From: Candidatus Zhuqueibacterota bacterium
GTDB lineage: Bacteria; Zhuqueibacterota; Zhuqueibacteria; Zhuqueibacterales; Zhuqueibacteraceae
Direction of reading: 5' to 3'
Length of the DNA stretch: 50,498 bases
NCBI GenBank assembly: GCA_022616415.1
Contig: JAKEEU010000182.1
Span: 1-50,498 of the forward strand
Below the pieces are notes generated by a model that saw only the letters and a program-made list of their open reading frames with translations, was not told the origin of the DNA and did not search any database. Made by a program: the position numbers and the translations under genes. Numbering within the stretch: position 1 is the first letter of the stretch; each line of letters starts with the position of its first letter. This document shows positions 1 through 7,391 of this stretch, piece by piece.

Positions 1-130
1 GATATCCCTTGGCTTGGGGGTATCCAATTGCACTTTGACCGCCAGAACACGACCTAAATTCTTTACTCTAATTTTTTAATGAAAATCGGTGTTTATATTT
101 TTGTAGCCATTTTAAATTAAGGAGATGGAC

Positions 131-406
131 ATGGATTTGAAATTCCAAACCCAAATAGACCGGTCGGGGCGGGTAACTCTTCCCCCAGAGTTGTTAAGTA
201 ATTTACAGTTGTCTCCGGAAATGAATTTGTTAATATCTGAAAAAGATGGGAAAATCACCTTGGAACCGATTGCTGATGAACCCATGCTCATAGAAAAGGA
301 CGGGATTCTGGTACTGCATGCTCAATTAACCGATGATTTATCTAATATTGTAGAAAAAGAACGCCAAAAGCGAATCGCTGCCTTGATTGAAGATTCTTAC
401 AGATGA
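131..406 (+). CDS. AbrB/MazE-type antitoxin
   Basis: Probable antitoxin of the SpoVT-AbrB swapped-hairpin family, 91 residues. Residues 3-45 carry the family core (QIDRSGRVTLPPELL), a dimeric DNA-binding fold that normally represses its own operon; the acidic tail would hold the partner toxin. An in-frame ATG at 125 abuts the ribosome site AAGGAG (119-124) with no spacing, so the ATG at 131, six bases after it, is taken as start. The gene overlaps the next one by ATGA (403-406), the usual toxin-antitoxin layout. The partner is a frameshifted PIN toxin, so this may now act alone. Confidence 0.8.
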   Translation: MDLKFQTQIDRSGRVTLPPELLSNLQLSPEMNLLISEKDGKITLEPIADEPMLIEKDGILVLHAQLTDDLSNIVEKERQKRIAALIEDSYR

Positions 407-839
407 AAGTTCTTTTCGACACCTCGGTTTTGGTTGCTGCGCTCATTGATTCGCACGCAAATCATGCCAGAGCTTTTCCATGGCTCTTAAAAGCCAACGC
501 GGTGAGATCGAAGGGTGCATTGGAACCCACACTCTTGCTGAACTGTATGCAATTTTGACTTCTCTTCCGGTTCAAAAGAAAGTATCTTCAACTGAGGTGT
601 GGCGACTGATTCAAGATTCTGTACTTTCGAGCTTTGAAATCGTTCAATTAACAAAAGACGATTATCAATTCGTCCTCGAATCCTTGTCGCAAAATAACAT
701 TCGCGGGGGCACGACTTATGACGCCTTAATTGCCCATGCTGCTTACAAAGCCAACGCGCATAAATTACTCACCTTGAATCAGATTCATTTTAAAAGAGTT
801 TACCCAGCCCTTGCAAACATAATTGAAGAGCCTGCATAA
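403..839 (+). pseudogene. PIN-domain toxin (VapC-like), frameshifted
   Basis: PIN-domain ribonuclease partner of the upstream antitoxin, split by a frame change. The start ATG at 403 overlaps the antitoxin stop and reads MKVLFDTSVLVAALID, a typical PIN N-terminus with the first catalytic Asp at residue 6, but this frame soon leaves PIN homology and stops near 550. From about 486 the -1 frame continues the fold (THTLAELYAIL with the conserved Glu, then GTTYDALIAHAAYKANAHKLLTLN with a later Asp) to the stop at 837-839. The switch lies around CTTAAAA (486-492). A one-base deletion or an assembly error is the simplest reading; -1 recoding cannot be excluded. Its last 40 bases overlap the convergent gene on the other strand. 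Confidence 0.75.
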
Positions 840-1201
840 AGCCCAACGCTGCGAAACAAGCTCACCAAATGATCCAAATCGGAGTCTTGTGACAGAATAA
901 TAAACTCGGTTTCCGGCGGCATTTCCGCCGCCAGCCTGCCCGCCCAAAACGCCAGCCCGAAATTCGCTGCGTTTTTCCCTTTCTTATCCATCTTGACGAT
1001 TTCCAGCTTGCCCTCGTTGATGGCGGCGGCCAGCAGCGGCACCAAGCCGACCTGCACTTTGGGCTCCACACTGCCGTAACACGCCACCGCCCGCGTAATT
1101 CCGGCCAGGGCTTGATGAAGCAGATCGATCTGCTTCAGGCAATTGTCGAGATCGATGAGCAATGCCCGCGAACCGGAGTTGGAGATGGGATAGGTTTTCA
1201 T
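800..1201 (-). CDS. PIN/NYN-like nuclease-fold protein, possibly C-terminally truncated
   Basis: 133-residue protein resembling PIN-like/NYN proteins: an early RALLIDLDNC strand with clustered acids, a central KMDKKGKNAANFGLAFWAG segment, and a late FIILSQDSDLDHL segment, matching the spacing of acidic residues in predicted RNA nucleases. ATG at 1199-1201 is preferred; an in-frame TTG at 1240 is the only longer option. The last 12 residues are encoded inside the 3' end of the convergent PIN gene, and homology seems to stop at the overlap edge, so the original C-terminus may have been lost. Function is inferred from fold-like motifs only. Confidence 0.55.
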   Translation of the reverse strand: MKTYPISNSGSRALLIDLDNCLKQIDLLHQALAGITRAVACYGSVEPKVQVGLVPLLAAAINEGKLEIVKMDKKGKNAANFGLAFWAGRLAAEMPPETEFIILSQDSDLDHLVSLFRSVGLYAGSSIMFARAG

Positions 1202-1294
1202 AGGGATCGGTCGAATGTGAGAAATGCGGATAATTTTCAATGCACATACGGCAAAATTAAAATTTTTCTCTCCGCCCTCGATTGCGTCTTACTG

Positions 1295-1723
1295 TTATCT
1301 TTCCAGCTTCACCAACTGTGATTGAACAAAATTTCCTGCTTCCAACGTAATAAAATAGAGCCCATTTTTAACCTGTTCGTTAGCACTGTTCGTCGCGTTC
1401 CATTGAGCGAGGAAGAAGCCAGCCGGAAGCCTTTCCGACCGCAATACTTTGATCACGTCGCCAACCGGATTTTGGACACGAAGATTTATCACGGACTCTT
1501 TTGGTAAATCAAACCTAATATTGGTTGTGGATGAGAATGGATTTGGATAAGGGGGGAAAAGCTGATAGGCTTTGGGTAAATTGTTCGGATCGAATAACAA
1601 AGGTTGATCGTCTTGATTGGGTGCGGTGTTATCTGCTGGGTTAGAAAGGTTAGGAGCACAACTCATTAAAATGAGCAATAAAATAATTGCAACCAGATAT
1701 GCACTTCGTCCAAACTTTTTCAT
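1295..1723 (-). CDS. lipoprotein with C-terminal sorting (type A-like) domain
   Basis: 142 residues. The N-terminus is a lipoprotein signal (MKKFGRSAYLVAIILLLILMSC, Cys about residue 22), then a low-complexity linker rich in Asn, Asp and Pro, then a beta-sandwich C-terminal domain beginning YQLFPPYPNPFSSTTNIRF and ending NGLYFITLEAGNFVQSQLVKL. That is the T9SS/Por type-A or FlgD-Ig-like sorting module common in FCB bacteria. Little remains between the two, so it is either a tiny exported anchor or a reduced gene. Start chosen at ATG 1723 after AAGAAGGGTG. It lies 13 bases after the beta-barrel gene, probably co-transcribed with it. Confidence 0.7.
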   Translation of the reverse strand: MKKFGRSAYLVAIILLLILMSCAPNLSNPADNTAPNQDDQPLLFDPNNLPKAYQLFPPYPNPFSSTTNIRFDLPKESVINLRVQNPVGDVIKVLRSERLPAGFFLAQWNATNSANEQVKNGLYFITLEAGNFVQSQLVKLER

Positions 1724-1736
1724 ATTTTCACCCTTC

Positions 1737-2390
1737 TTAAAAACGTAGTGCAAATTTTCCTGTCACTAATAAGCCACCGAGGTTGCCCACTCCCCCCTCT
1801 TCGATGCGCCCCAAATGATTGCTGTCATAACTCAAGCTTAAACCCAACAGCAAAGAATGGCTCAACATGTGGTCAAGGCCGGCGCGAACGGCAACCCCGA
1901 TGCCATAATAGTTTCTTGCCTCTTTTATCAAGCCTATCGGGGTCGGATCGAACTCGGAAGTTTGAATCAAGTCAGCAGAAAATCTAGCCCAATAAAATCC
2001 TATATCGCTACCGAAGTAAAGTCCGGAATTTTTTGATCCGAAAAAATTCCGAAGCAAATAGTATTGCACTCCGACGGCGACGGGCATGACCGCAAGAGTA
2101 ACGTCCTCGTTTGATTCAAGAATTGAGTTTATTCTTTTGACGCTCAGATGAAGGCAGGCATTTTCCGTCATGAAATAGCGAAATCCAATACCGGCTGAAA
2201 GTGGTATGTTAATTTTTGATATAAACAGCGCTTGATCGTAATTTTTGCGAAAAGATTTTTTGGCAGGTGTAAAGTAACCCGTTTCAAGATAAATTTCTGC
2301 CTTTTCGTTATCAAGCGTTAATCCTTGGGAAACGCCGTTCTCAGTTATACTGAGCAAAAGCAAAATACAGGCGCTAAGAAGGTTTTTCAT
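1737..2390 (-). CDS. outer-membrane beta-barrel protein
   Basis: 217 residues with a clear signal peptide (MKNLLSACILLLLSITENGVSQ) followed by alternating hydrophobic strands (AEIYLETGYF, IPLSAGIGFRYFM, VAVGVQYYLLRNFF, SGLYFGSDIGFYWARF, GIGVAVRAGLDHML, LLLGLSLSYDS) and a C-terminal aromatic strand ending KFALRF. This is the layout of small OmpA/OmpW-like eight-stranded barrels. No specific function can be read from it. It is the first gene of a two-gene minus-strand unit with the lipoprotein at 1295-1723, and is divergent from the export operon at 2575. Confidence 0.75.
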   Translation of the reverse strand: MKNLLSACILLLLSITENGVSQGLTLDNEKAEIYLETGYFTPAKKSFRKNYDQALFISKINIPLSAGIGFRYFMTENACLHLSVKRINSILESNEDVTLAVMPVAVGVQYYLLRNFFGSKNSGLYFGSDIGFYWARFSADLIQTSEFDPTPIGLIKEARNYYGIGVAVRAGLDHMLSHSLLLGLSLSYDSNHLGRIEEGGVGNLGGLLVTGKFALRF

Positions 2391-2417
2391 GCTGTCTCTG
2401 TAATGTGTGGCTTCCGC

Positions 2418-2440
2418 TTCCGAACAGTGGCCGTTCGGAA
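2418..2440. promoter_or_regulatory. perfect 8-bp inverted repeat in the divergent intergenic region
   Basis: TTCCGAAC (2418-2425) and GTTCGGAA (2433-2440) form a perfect dyad with a 7-base loop in the 184-base gap between the divergent beta-barrel gene and the export operon. The position fits an operator or a leader stem-loop for either gene; no T run follows, so it is not a typical terminator. No clear -24/-12 sigma54 promoter was found in this gap. Confidence 0.4.
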
Positions 2441-2574
2441 ATGAACGATTGAACAGATGGTTCTATATCGTAACTTTTTTAAAATCAAATTTTCTTGAGT
2501 GGAATGACTTTTGAATCGTGTTAGAAGATAAGAAAAAGGCGTCTGATTGGCAAGCAAAATAAATCGACTAACTT

Positions 2575-3819
2575 ATGGATCGCCCCCTCGACGAAACTTT
2601 TCGCAGACAACAACTCACCAAGCGCGTGGTGCAAGGCTCCATTGCGTTGGCGGTGGTTGTGGCTATCTTCATTTGGGTGCCGGGTTGGATCTCGCCTTCG
2701 GTCAGCCGCAATCGCATTCGCACGGCGAAAGTGGATCGCGGGCCGATTGAGGCGACGATCTCGGCGTCAGGGACGGTGGTGCCGGAATTTGAGCAAGTGA
2801 TTCCCAGTCCGATTGAGACGCGCGTGCTCAAGATTCTCCAAAGGCCGGGTGCGGTTTTGAAAAAGGGCGAGCCGATACTCGAATTGGACGTCAGTGCTGC
2901 GACGTTGGCGCTGGAAAAACTCAATGACCAGATTGCGCTCAAACAGAACGAGCAGGCGCGGCTCAAAATTGATCTCGAAAAAACGCTGAATGATTTGCAG
3001 ACGCAGTTGCAGATCAAAAAGCTGCGCTTGGAATTTCTCAAGTCCAAAACCGAGCAGCAGCAAAAGCTGTTCGAGATCGGCGGCAGCTCGAAAGAGCAAT
3101 TGCGTCAGACCAAGCTGGAGGAAGACATCGCGCAGCTCGAATTGCAGCAGCTTGAAATCTCGATTCGCAACACCCAGCAATCGTTACAAAACCAGCTCGA
3201 GGGTGTGGCCACCGAGTTGAAAATTTTGCAAGACGAGCGCGCCGAGGCGAAACACCAATTGGATTTGGCGAGCACCAAAGCCGAGCGCGACGGCGTGCTC
3301 ACCTGGGCGGTCTCTGAAGAAGGCGCGACGATCCGCCAAGGCGAAGTGATCGCGAAAATCGCCGACCTGAATTCTTTTCGCGTCGATGCCACAGTGTCCG
3401 ACGTACACGCGACGCGGCTCGCAGTGGGATTGCCGGTGAAAGTGAAAGTCAATGAAGATTATTTGGCCGGAACGATTTCGAGCGTTCTGCCCACCATTCA
3501 AAACGGCATCATCACCCTGCACGCCAGTCTCGCAGACAAATCCAGCAAGCTGTTGCGCTCCAACTTGCGCGTCGATGTGTTTGTCATCACGGCGCAAAAA
3601 GAAAATGTTTTGCGCATTAAAAAGGGCCAATTCGTCAATGGCGAAGGCGAGCATGAAGCGTTCGTGGTGCGCGATGGCGCGGCGTACAGAACTCCGGTTC
3701 GTATCGGCCTCGCCAGTTTCGATCAATACGAAGTCATGGATGGACTCGCAGAGGGTGATGAAGTCATCATCTCCGACACGCGCGATTTCATTCACATGAA
3801 AGAAGTGAAAGTGAAGTGA
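2575..3819 (+). CDS. HlyD/MacA-type periplasmic adaptor of an ABC exporter
   Basis: 414 residues. Membrane-fusion adaptor that links an inner-membrane ABC exporter to an outer-membrane channel. There is one N-terminal membrane anchor (about 20-40, IALAVVVAIFIWVPGW), a first barrel/lipoyl half (GPIEATISASGTVVPEFEQ), a long Gln/Lys/Glu-rich coiled coil (about 105-235), the second lipoyl half (AERDGVLTWAVSEEGATIRQGEVIAKIADL) and beta-barrel and membrane-proximal domains to the end. First gene of a four-gene unit with the ATPase and two permeases. The start lacks a strong ribosome site; ATG 2575 is chosen because the anchor follows directly. Confidence 0.88.
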   Translation: MDRPLDETFRRQQLTKRVVQGSIALAVVVAIFIWVPGWISPSVSRNRIRTAKVDRGPIEATISASGTVVPEFEQVIPSPIETRVLKILQRPGAVLKKGEPILELDVSAATLALEKLNDQIALKQNEQARLKIDLEKTLNDLQTQLQIKKLRLEFLKSKTEQQQKLFEIGGSSKEQLRQTKLEEDIAQLELQQLEISIRNTQQSLQNQLEGVATELKILQDERAEAKHQLDLASTKAERDGVLTWAVSEEGATIRQGEVIAKIADLNSFRVDATVSDVHATRLAVGLPVKVKVNEDYLAGTISSVLPTIQNGIITLHASLADKSSKLLRSNLRVDVFVITAQKENVLRIKKGQFVNGEGEHEAFVVRDGAAYRTPVRIGLASFDQYEVMDGLAEGDEVIISDTRDFIHMKEVKVK

Positions 3820-3936
3820 AACGTAATCCGTAAAACGTAATCCGTAAAACGTAATCCGTAAAACGTGATTCGTAAAACGTAAATGCAAAAATTTACGAAT
3901 TACGCATTACGTTTTACGCATCACGCATCATGTTTT
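3818..3936. repeat. tandem-plus-inverted word array (AAAACGTAATCCGT)
   Basis: Starting at the stop codon of the adaptor gene, the 14-base word AAAACGTAATCCGT occurs three times (3818-3859; the first copy begins with G), then a variant (AAAACGTGATTCGT, 3860-3873) and a partial copy. After a short spacer the same word family appears inverted (3892-3936, ATTACGCATTACGTTTTACG). The whole would fold into a long imperfect hairpin ending just before the ribosome site of the ATPase gene. Confidence 0.85.
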
Positions 3937-3951
3937 AGCAAAGGAGTGACC

Positions 3952-4620
3952 ATGATCCATCTCGAAAACATCGAAAAAGTTTATCGCACCGACAAGATCG
4001 AAACCGTGGCGTTGAGCAGCATCAATCTTGATATAAAGGAAGGCGAGTTCATCTCCGTCATGGGGCCGTCGGGATGCGGCAAGAGCACGCTGCTCAACAT
4101 CATCGGCTTGTTGGACGAGCCGACGCGCGGCGGCGTGCAGCTCAACGGCACGACGGTCTCCGAGTATCGCGATAAAAAAGTGGCCAAGATTCGCAACGAA
4201 CATCTCGGTTTTATTTTCCAAAGCTTTCATCTCATCAACGATCTCAGCGTGGTCGATAACGTCGAGATTCCGTTGCTGTATCGCCCCGCTTTGCGAGGCG
4301 CGGAGCGGCGCAAGATGGCGCTGCAAGCGCTGGATCGCGTCGGCCTCACCTCGCGCGCGTATCATTTTCCCTCCCAGCTCTCCGGCGGCCAGCAGCAGCG
4401 TGTTGCCATCGCGCGCGCCATCGTTGGCAAACCGAAAATTTTGTTGGCGGACGAGCCAACCGGCAATCTCGACAGCCAGATGGGCGACGAGATCATGAAT
4501 ATCTTGATGGAGCTGAATCGCGCCGAAAAAACGACGGTGGTGATGGTGACGCACGACCCGCGCCTCGGCGAAAAGACGGAGCGTACCGTGCGGTTGTTTG
4601 ATGGGAGACAGGTCAACTGA
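3952..4620 (+). CDS. ABC transporter ATP-binding protein (MacB/LolD-like)
   Basis: 222-residue ATPase that powers the two permeases downstream. Walker A GPSGCGKST at about 38-46, Q-loop FIFQSFHL, signature LSGGQQQR at about 143-150, Walker B ILLADEP with D-loop GNLDS, and H-loop MVTHDP. Length and motifs match the MacB/LolD/FtsE class, which drives mechanotransmission-type export rather than substrate passage through the membrane. An open frame extends upstream into the hairpin repeat, but AAAGGAG followed by ATG at 3952 sets the start. Confidence 0.92.
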   Translation: MIHLENIEKVYRTDKIETVALSSINLDIKEGEFISVMGPSGCGKSTLLNIIGLLDEPTRGGVQLNGTTVSEYRDKKVAKIRNEHLGFIFQSFHLINDLSVVDNVEIPLLYRPALRGAERRKMALQALDRVGLTSRAYHFPSQLSGGQQQRVAIARAIVGKPKILLADEPTGNLDSQMGDEIMNILMELNRAEKTTVVMVTHDPRLGEKTERTVRLFDGRQVN

Positions 4621-4635
4621 TATGGAGTCCTGAGT

Positions 4636-4740
4636 CATGGATAGTTGGATTGATGGAGCTTTGGATTAATGGACTTGGAACTGCAAAACCCCAGTAATCC
4701 AAAAATCCATCAATCCATTGATCCAACAATCCAACACTCC
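4636..4740. repeat. tandem-plus-inverted word array (TGGATTGATGGA)
   Basis: Between the ATPase and first permease gene. Left side: repeated TGGATTGATGGA-like words (from about 4636 to 4676). Right side: the inverse words, for example TCCATCAATCCA, with several ATCCAA copies (about 4692-4737). The two sides can pair into an imperfect hairpin. Same architecture as 3818-3936 but an unrelated word. Confidence 0.75.
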
Positions 4741-4764
4741 AGTGTAACCTTGCAAGGAGTCGCT

Positions 4765-6012
4765 ATGCTCAAAAACTATCTCAAAATCGCGCTCAAGGTT
4801 CTGCTGCGCCGCAAGTTTTTCACCTTTATCAGCCTCTTCGGCGTCAGCTTCACGCTGGTGGTGTTGATGGTCCTGGCGGCGTTTCTCGATCACATCTTCG
4901 GGCCGTTGGCGCCGGAAAAAAAGATCGACCGCACGCTCGGTGTGTTCACGGTGCGCATCGAAAGTCCCGATCGTAGCAGCAGCCGAACTTCGATGGCGGG
5001 ATATGAGTTTCTGGATCGCTACGTACGCCCAATGACCACGCCCGAGAAGGTCGCGCTTTTTACCCGGCCGCTCACGGCAAATTCTTATCAGAACGGCCAA
5101 AAGACCCCGCTTTTTCTCAAGCGCACGGACGGCGTGTTTTGGGAAATTCTGGAGTTCGAGTTTTTGGAAGGCCAGGCTTTTACGCGCGATGATGACAAGA
5201 ACGCCAATTTTGTGGCGGTGATCAATGAGGCCACCCGCCAAAAATTTTTCGGCAGCGCCAGCGCGCTCGGCAAAACGATCGAGGCGGACGGCCAGAATTT
5301 TCGCGTGATCGGCGTGGTGAAAAACGTGCCGATTTTCCGCCTCACGCCCTTCGCCGACGTTTGGGTGCCGTTAGGCACGGCCAAAGGCAAGCCCTCGGAC
5401 GAACTGACCGGAGATTGTTTCGCCATGCTGCTGGCGAAGAATCGCAGCGACCTCGACAAGATCAAGGAAGAGTTTCAAGCCCAGCTCGCCCAGGTGGAAT
5501 TTTCCGACCCGAAACAATTCAACACGATCATCTCCGCGGCCGAAACGTTCTTCGAATCGATCGCCCGCGGCTTTTTCTCCAACGATCGCAGCGCCGGCAA
5601 TTACGCCGTGCATTTGCTCACCTTGCTCATTTTTTTGATGGTTCTCTTCATGTTGCTGCCGACGGTCAATCTCGTCAACATCAACATCAGCCGCATCATG
5701 GAGCGCGCTTCGGAGATCGGAATCCGCAAAGCCTTCGGCGCCTCGTCGTGGACGCTGGTCGGGCAATTCGTCGTCGAAAATGTCTTGCTCACGCTGATCG
5801 GCGGCGTGATCGGATTCGTGCTGGCTTATCTCGTTTTGCAAATACTCACCAACAGCGGCTTGATTCAATACGCTGAGTTTCATCTCAACTATCGCATCTT
5901 CTTTTACGGCCTCGCCCTCGCCGTGTTCTTCGGCGTGTTCTCCGGCGTTTATCCGGCCTGGAAAATGTCGAGATTGCATCCGGTTGCGGCGCTGCGGGGA
6001 AGAAGCTTATAA
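4765..6012 (+). CDS. ABC transporter permease (MacB_PCD + FtsX)
   Basis: 415 residues. Inner-membrane subunit of a MacB-like exporter. One N-terminal membrane helix (about 18-40, FTFISLFGVSFTLVVLMVLAAF), a large periplasmic MacB_PCD-type domain (about 41-280), then three C-terminal helices forming the FtsX core, including the diagnostic loop ERASEIGIRKAFGASSWTLV and the ending SGVYPAWKMSRLHPVAALRG. Start at ATG 4765 after CAAGGAG; the open frame upstream runs through the repeat and is not coding. Works with the ATPase at 3952 and probably as a heterodimer with the permease at 6102. Confidence 0.9.
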   Translation: MLKNYLKIALKVLLRRKFFTFISLFGVSFTLVVLMVLAAFLDHIFGPLAPEKKIDRTLGVFTVRIESPDRSSSRTSMAGYEFLDRYVRPMTTPEKVALFTRPLTANSYQNGQKTPLFLKRTDGVFWEILEFEFLEGQAFTRDDDKNANFVAVINEATRQKFFGSASALGKTIEADGQNFRVIGVVKNVPIFRLTPFADVWVPLGTAKGKPSDELTGDCFAMLLAKNRSDLDKIKEEFQAQLAQVEFSDPKQFNTIISAAETFFESIARGFFSNDRSAGNYAVHLLTLLIFLMVLFMLLPTVNLVNINISRIMERASEIGIRKAFGASSWTLVGQFVVENVLLTLIGGVIGFVLAYLVLQILTNSGLIQYAEFHLNYRIFFYGLALAVFFGVFSGVYPAWKMSRLHPVAALRGRSL

Positions 6013-6028
6013 CAAGTTCTATAAAAAA

Positions 6029-6082
6029 GGAGTGCGGACTTTCTTGTCCGCGATACGCGTGGACTAAAAAGTCCGCACTCCC
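6029..6082. repeat. dispersed palindromic element, copy 1 (GGAGTGCGGACT)
   Basis: GGAGTGCGGACT (6029-6040) pairs with AGTCCGCACTCC (6070-6081), and an inner hairpin GCGGA..TCCGC lies in the left arm. A second, decayed copy lies at 25299-25349. Both sit between a stop codon and the ribosome site of the next gene on the same strand. Confidence 0.85.
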
Positions 6083-6101
6083 ATCACATAAGGAGAGGCT
6101 T

Positions 6102-7295
6102 ATGATCAAACATCTCTGCAAGCTCGTGTGGAACCGTAAAAGAAGCAGTTTTTTGATGATTGTCGAAATCTTCTTTTCGTTTCTCGTGCTGTTCGCGGTG
6201 GTGACGTTGGGCGCGTATTACGTCGACAACTACAACCAGCCGTTAGGGTACACTTACGAAAATGTTTGGAACGTCGGCATCGATATGAACCAAACCAGCG
6301 ACGATTACTGGTCGCCAGAGCAGGTTGGCACCGTCAATCAGCTTTATCTCACGGCGCGCAGCTTTGACGAGGTGGAAGCGATTGCCGGCGCGCTTTCCGT
6401 GCCGTATGATTTTGGCGGCAGGTCTTCCGGCATGGAAGTGCATGGCAAAAGAATAGAAACCGGGGTCAATGAAGTCACCGAAGATTTTAAAGAGGTGATG
6501 GGATTGCAGCTCGTCGCCGGCCGCTGGTTTGAAAAAGCCGACGACGCGTTGAATTGGCAGCCGGTCGTGATCAACCAAAAATTCAGCAAAGAACTGTTCG
6601 GTGACGAGGATCCCGTGGACAAACGTTTTGAGCCGTGGTCGTCGGACAACAATGAGATTCGCGTCATCGGCGTGGTCACCGATTTTCGCCAGGGCGGCGA
6701 ATATGCGGGATTGGATTATTACATGTTCGAGCGCAAGAAGCTCGATGACCCCCAACAGCGGCCGCCGCGCAATCTGCTCATCAAAGTTCGCCCCGGCACC
6801 ACTGCAGCGTTCGAGGAGAAACTTGCGGAGCGCTTGCAAGCCGTGGCGAAAGATTGGTCTTTTGAAATCCAGCCCATCGTGCAGAAGCGTGAATCGGCGC
6901 TCAAATTGCGTTTAGCGCCGGTGATTGCCGCCGGCGTCGTTGCGGCCTTTTTGATGATCATGGTTGGACTCGGCCTCGTCGGCGTGCTTTGGCAAAGCGT
7001 TACGCAACGCACGCGCGAGATCGGCCTGCGCCGCGCCAAAGGCGCCACGCTGCAGCACGTTTACAAACAAATCTTGGGCGAGTTGTTCGTGCTCACTTCG
7101 ATTGGCTTGATCATCGGCGTTATCGTCGTGGTACAATTCCCCTTGCTGGATTTGATCGGCATCCAGACGAAAGTTTTCGGGTTCGGTCTCGTGATTTCGC
7201 TCGTGTTGATTTACGCATTGACGCTCGCCGCCGGCTTATACCCGAGCTGGCTGGCGACAAAAGTGCAGCCCGCGGAGGCGCTGCATTATGAGTGA
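6102..7295 (+). CDS. ABC transporter permease (MacB_PCD + FtsX), second subunit
   Basis: 397 residues, same architecture as the preceding permease but clearly diverged: N-terminal helix (about 15-38), periplasmic domain, then the FtsX core with TQRTREIGLRRAKGATLQHVY and a last segment AAGLYPSWLATKVQPAEALHYE. Ribosome site AAGGAG precedes ATG 6102. Two separate permease genes with one ATPase and one adaptor suggest a heterodimeric exporter. The substrate is not evident; efflux of a peptide, lipid or drug, or lipoprotein traffic, are all possible. End of the export operon. Confidence 0.9.
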   Translation: MIKHLCKLVWNRKRSSFLMIVEIFFSFLVLFAVVTLGAYYVDNYNQPLGYTYENVWNVGIDMNQTSDDYWSPEQVGTVNQLYLTARSFDEVEAIAGALSVPYDFGGRSSGMEVHGKRIETGVNEVTEDFKEVMGLQLVAGRWFEKADDALNWQPVVINQKFSKELFGDEDPVDKRFEPWSSDNNEIRVIGVVTDFRQGGEYAGLDYYMFERKKLDDPQQRPPRNLLIKVRPGTTAAFEEKLAERLQAVAKDWSFEIQPIVQKRESALKLRLAPVIAAGVVAAFLMIMVGLGLVGVLWQSVTQRTREIGLRRAKGATLQHVYKQILGELFVLTSIGLIIGVIVVVQFPLLDLIGIQTKVFGFGLVISLVLIYALTLAAGLYPSWLATKVQPAEALHYE

Positions 7296-7298
7296 AGC

Positions 7299-7365
7299 GC
7301 AGAGGGCATAGAGCAGAGGGCGGAGGGCTGATGGCGCTTGTACGCTATGCGCCATGCCCTTTGCG
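7299..7365. repeat. hairpin in the convergent gap
   Basis: Between convergent genes: ATGGCGC (7331-7337) pairs with GCGCCAT (7349-7355), and the outer AGGGCAT (7303-7309) can pair with ATGCCCT (7354-7360) as an alternative. The left side repeats the word AGAGGGC/GGAGGGC. No T run follows on the plus strand. It could end transcription in either direction or be another word-type hairpin. Confidence 0.5.
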
Positions 7366-7391
7366 GAAGCCAGGCATTACCCACTTCGAAC

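Noticed and set aside
2391..2574. A sigma54 -24/-12 promoter driving the export operon
   Set aside because: No GG-N10-GC element with acceptable flanks was found in the gap, so the regulatory link to the NtrC-type regulator stays an inference from proximity.
4669..4764. An N-terminal extension of the first permease through the hairpin repeat
   Set aside because: The residues are low-complexity repeat translation (NPSNPKIHQSIDPTIQHSS), while CAAGGAG and an ATG followed by a normal membrane helix lie at 4754-4767.
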